Origin: Glandiceps talaboti
Taxonomy: Eukaryota; Hemichordata; Enteropneusta; Spengelidae
Length of the DNA: 10,000 bases
Direction of reading: 5' to 3'
Assembly (NCBI RefSeq): GCF_964340395.1
Contig: NC_135569.1
Coordinates: forward strand, 11,728,519 to 11,738,518
Shown here: positions 1 to 10,000 of the stretch, one piece after another
Numbering within the stretch: position 1 is the first letter of the stretch
Layout: each line of letters begins with the position of its first letter
Translations under genes and position numbers: made by a program
The notes under the pieces: model-generated
Seen by the model: the letters and a program-made list of their open reading frames with translations, nothing else
Told to the model about the DNA's origin: nothing
Databases searched by the model: none

Positions 1-60
1 TATACTATATTGTACTGTATTGTACTGCATTGTACAGTACTGTACTAGTATACTGCACAG
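1..60. repeat. Short low-complexity TGTACTGTAT repeat
   Basis: A 10-11 bp motif (TGTACTGTAT, TGTACTGCAT, TGTACAGTAC) is repeated about five times with small changes. It is cut by the window edge and lies in the intron after gene A exon 5. Confidence 0.7.
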
Positions 61-143
61 ACTTACTAGTACAGGTGTGATGAAGATCATAGAAAAAGAA
101 CATAAAAAGGTGGTGAAAAACAGACGTTGCATCATATTCATAC

Positions 144-7173
<7,030 letters not shown>

Positions 7174-7500
7174 TGTGAGTGTGGATGTGACAAAATCCGA
7201 CTATTTCACGTCTCCTGGTTGTATGTCCACATTATGTCACAAGAAATTGATTTACAGACGAATTTGCGTAGCAGTCACTGGACAGTGTTGCAAGTGTGTT
7301 TGTGACGTCACCGCTGTCTCCGAGAATCCAAAATCACGCCATCGACCAAACACAGCTAAACACCATATCTTAAAGAGAGAAGCATAAAACATCAGAATTA
7401 GAGATTGAAGAACTTTAGTCATGTGAGGAAATTTACCAAAAAAATGCATTTTTTCTGAACATTAAGTCGAAGTTTAATTTGAATAACACACCACTTGTTC
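7174..7500 (-). other. Likely 5' UTR and promoter side of gene A
   Basis: Sequence immediately upstream of the gene A start on the minus strand. It is less AT-rich than its surroundings and contains the CRE palindrome. The transcription start, and whether a non-coding 5' exon exists, cannot be read from the sequence. The plus-strand open frame across 7127-7387 is judged a shadow. Confidence 0.35.
7302..7311. promoter_or_regulatory. Perfect cAMP-response-element palindrome upstream of gene A
   Basis: GTGACGTCAC, a 10-bp palindrome containing the full CRE core TGACGTCA, lies about 130 bp upstream of the gene A start codon. CREB/ATF-type bZIP proteins bind this core in animals. Activity here is inferred from sequence and position only. 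No convincing TATA box was found nearby. Confidence 0.4.
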
Positions 7501-7556
7501 AGTTGAATTATCGACATTGTCTGTGGTTTAATTATTCATCTGGTGTATTTATCATA

Positions 7557-7655
7557 AGTCGTAAAACGTTCAGACTTAACATGTCGTAAAACACTCAGAA
7601 TAAAGAAGCCGTAAACATCCACAATTACAAAGTGATAAAACGTCTACAATGATTC
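7557..7655. repeat. Degenerate 25-bp repeat, about four units
   Basis: Units starting near 7557, 7582, 7607 and 7631 share GTCGTAAAACGTTCAGA in diverged form (GTCGTAAAACACTCAGA, GCCGTAAACATCCACAA, GTGATAAAACGTCTACA). The rest of 7500-7888 is AT-rich and shows nothing I can name. Confidence 0.6.
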
Positions 7656-7888
7656 AAGTCACACTAACAAGACATCACGTACATATCGTAATAACATTGT
7701 CTAGGACGACTCGCTACATCGTGTTTTTTATGGTTGATTTTATTAGCTGTGGTAGAAAAAAATACTGTAGCTTCAAATATTTATTCAGCACTGGAACAAT
7801 GTAAATATGTAGATAAATAAATCATATACAAAGACTCAAAGTCTAAACTTGCAATGAAAGATTTTTTTTATATTCCGGTATAATTTCA

Positions 7889-8154
7889 TCATTTATTATA
7901 CCATATATGTATAACAATGACATTAGGTTTTCGGGAACCTACTGTGTGATAGGAATAATAACAAGATACATCCCATAATATTAGATAAAAAGAACACGAC
8001 ATCACCAAGTTTCGCACGTTTACAAATGATAAAATGTACCGAGGATCAAAACCTTCTTGACCTTGCATGAACTCGTTGTCATTTACGACTAGAGGGGGGT
8101 GTATGAAATGATAGATGAAATATCGATTTGGTAGAGGTGGTACTCTAGTCAATC
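7889..8154 (-). CDS. Candidate gene B terminal exon, unknown product
   Basis: An open minus-strand stretch ending TGA at 7891-7889. Using CACCAG as acceptor, two opening bases complete the Gly codon left by the exon at 8270, continuing LTRVPPLPNRYFIYHFIH and then NDNEFMQGQEGFDP. A competing acceptor, GACTAG at 8144, also fits the phase but changes frame and gives 17 codons (YHLYQIDISSIISYTPL) before TAG at 8091-8089. An AATAAA overlaps the end (7897-7892) and another lies at 7785-7780, fitting a 3' end. The frame is undecided and no homologue is recognised. Confidence 0.28.
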
Positions 8155-8269
8155 CTGGTGCGTCACTGAAGTTGGCAAATACGAGATTTTTCATCATATT
8201 TCCAAATTTATTACAAAACTGTCCGTAGATATCAGCATAGCTGGTTTACCTACGCCACATTTTACTCAC

Positions 8270-8503
8270 CATAAAAACCCCCCACAGAATTCACGTCAAA
8301 TGTATTTCGTGCAACCATCACGGTAGACGAGTGCGTATCGGCACCATCTGAATATTTGACAGTATGTCTAGAATCATCATAACACAGTTTGTTGGTATGT
8401 ACATATGGTGTATTTGTTGAGGTCACTGGGGTCGCATAGACTTTATCATTGATTAACTTAGTGTGATAGTCTGAGTGTACATTTTTCAGTGTCCAGTCTA
8501 CAC
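8270..8503 (-). CDS. Candidate gene B exon, unknown product
   Basis: An open minus-strand stretch of 77 codons between a possible acceptor (ACAAATGTCTGCAG) and a good donor (TATG|GTGAGT). It reads VDWTLKNVHSDYHTKLIND, then a Thr-rich part (TPVTSTNTPYVHT), one Cys, and ends NTFDVNSVGGFY, with one base left over. The open frame extends upstream to ATGs near 8600 and 8666, with a hydrophobic TVLLITLQMSAG just before the start chosen here. That could be a signal-peptide core if the exon begins further upstream. No family is recognised. The composition is unlike simple repeats, but it may be a chance open frame or a decayed gene. Confidence 0.35.
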
Positions 8504-8670
8504 CTGCAGACATTTGTAATGTAATGAGTAACACAGTCTGCTGGAAACCCGGTTTTGTTGTCGCGATAAGCTTGCTTTTTTTCTGACGTCCAAACTTCAT
8601 GACATTAGTGATCGCATAAACCCCATGGGCAGTCTGGTAGAGGTGTGCGGCCAATATTGCCAACACAACA

Positions 8671-8755
8671 CCCTATTTTAGACCCATTTGAACAAAAATC
8701 ATAACCCCATTTTAGAGCAAACTGGTTTTAAGAAGATCTCCCATTTTCGACCAAA
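8671..8755. repeat. Degenerate 34-bp tandem repeat, about 2.5 units
   Basis: CCCTATTTTAGACC (8671), CCCCATTTTAGAGC (8705) and TCCCATTTTCGACC (8739) recur every 34 bp, with weaker similarity between them. A further ACATTTTAGGGAC word is at about 8822. No gene is seen in 8667-8927. Confidence 0.55.
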
Positions 8756-8927
8756 ATACGTTTGCAAGAAGGATGATAAAGTGTACTTTTCACTATTATT
8801 GTACTTTTCCATCGCGGGCCAACATTTTAGGGACAAAATGGCATAGTTATGATTTGCTAATGGAGTTTAGAGCAAGCGAAATCAAAACTATGTAGAGTAC
8901 TAGTGGACCCAATATTCTTCTGTTAAG

Positions 8928-9300
8928 ATTCGACCATATTTGTTTCGGTCGCAAAACAAAGTGGCGCGCGTGCATATGTTTCACACAAACAACAAATATG
9001 GCCGCCATTCAGCCATATTTGAGTCGGTCGTAAAACGAAGTGGCGTGCATATGTCTCACATGGTATGTAACCTTTATGCCAGGTTTGGTTGAAATCAGCT
9101 GGTGCATGCCAGAGATATGAGATAAACACATAAACATCAAATATGGCCGCCATTCGGTCATATTTGATTCGGTCGTAAACGAAAGTGGTGTGCACATATC
9201 TCACCTAGTATGTTTACCTTTATGCCAGGTTTGGTTGAAATCAGCTGGTGCATGGCACTGAGAGATATGAGGGTGAACGTACGCACGCACGGTGCCCGTT
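8928..9300. repeat. Dispersed-type repeat, unit about 145 bp, 2.5 copies
   Basis: Full copies at about 8991-9134 and 9137-9278 share ATATGGCCGCCATTC, CATATTTGA, TCGGTCGTAAA, CGAAGTGG, CTTTATGCCAGGTTTGGTTG and AAATCAGCTGGTGCATG. A shortened copy lies at 8928-8993, lacking the second half. It ends with a CGTACGCACGCACG tail. The look is that of a multi-copy non-coding repeat in a marine invertebrate genome; the family is not named. Open frames of 62-93 codons across it are repeat artefacts. Confidence 0.75.
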
Positions 9301-10000
9301 GGAGACTAATAACATATTAAAATGTAGTCAATTCTGTTTTTAACAGTAAATTACGTCATTGTCAAAAGACAAGAAATCCTTTCAAGAAGAACGTATGAAA
9401 GACCAATAAATGAGTAGCGAAATAACACACATACATACAAAATATGTTTATCAGTATCTCGCGGTATTTGAATTATTATGTATGATATAACTCTCTCACT
9501 TGGTAGACATTCTTAGAAGTGGTATTTCCTGTGCTATGCAGTCAAGAGCAGATTTCACCGGAATTCCGGAATGTTAAGATATAGGGTTACACTAATCACA
9601 CGACGTAATGATTCTGAAATTACATATCTAATAATTCTATATGAATCAGGGGCATAAGCTATACCAGATGTGAAGGAATAGTTTTATAATCAAAACACTG
9701 GAGTTTCCCTTAGTCGTCAAAGTCAACCTGATTTAATGGTTTCAATCATTGTCGTAATTTAACATTTTCATGCGTGGAAAATTTAAAAATAGGAGCGGGG
9801 ACAAAATATGTTAGAATTAGTATTGTATTTTATTTTGATTTATTGATTTGCAACCTTGGTTGCGGCTTAACAAAAAAATGGTATATGGATGAGATAGAGA
9901 TATGTTTATAGCCTCAGTTGTTTATTACACAATTTAGTTTTGAATAATGAGGCCCAGATTGTTAAAGAACTTATATTAAAGTATGATATACCAGATGTCC
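9301..10000. other. AT-rich stretch, no gene recognised
   Basis: No convincing exon, RNA gene or element is seen on either strand. Small items are a perfect 12-bp palindrome CCGGAATTCCGG (9558-9569), a 12-bp direct repeat TATACCAGATGT (9660-9671 and 9987-9998), and a GCAACC/GGTTGC hairpin near 9851. Confidence 0.5.

Noticed and set aside
8923-9204. Two overlapping minus-strand open frames with repeated words
   Set aside because: The repeated words come from the 145-bp dispersed repeat units, not from a protein repeat family.

Overview
This looks like animal nuclear DNA, probably from a marine invertebrate such as a mollusc, another lophotrochozoan or a lancelet. The phylum is inference only. 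The window is AT-rich, and short exons with GT/AG borders are separated by introns of 0.9 to 2.6 kb. It is full of microsatellites, minisatellites, foldback elements and dispersed repeats. I see no bacterial operon, rRNA, tRNA or CRISPR array.

The main content is one minus-strand gene, gene A. It starts at the ATG at 7173 and runs leftwards off the window. I read five coding exons: 7173-6579, 4018-3932, 3033-2996, 2020-1843 and 250-144. The splice phases agree at all four junctions, giving about 335 residues with the 3' end missing. The first exon encodes an LRAT-like domain (lecithin:retinol acyltransferase / PLAAT family, NlpC/P60 superfamily). By family spacing, all three catalytic positions are replaced (Glu44, Ser56, Ser119 instead of His, His, Cys), so the product looks like a pseudoenzyme. 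The downstream exons encode an acidic linker and a tail that I do not recognise.

The introns hold most of the repeats. Intron 1 (4019-6578) contains two foldback elements, at 4038-4382 and 5461-5844, plus two C-runs and a 28-bp tandem repeat. Intron 2 (3034-3931) contains a 95-nt AT tract. Intron 3 (2021-2995) contains a perfect (TTTG)26 tract, a duplicated palindrome next to an acceptor, a CRE-bearing inverted repeat and a 100-codon open stretch that could be an alternative exon. Intron 4 (251-1842) contains a 50-bp satellite with a 200-bp higher-order period.

Upstream of gene A, 7174-7500 is the likely 5' UTR and promoter side and holds a perfect CRE palindrome. A weaker candidate gene B, also on the minus strand, has exon-like sequence at 8503-8270 and about 8154-7889. 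The right end (8660-10000) is mostly repeats: a degenerate 34-bp tandem repeat, a dispersed repeat with a unit of about 145 bp (8928-9300), and AT-rich sequence in which I see no gene.
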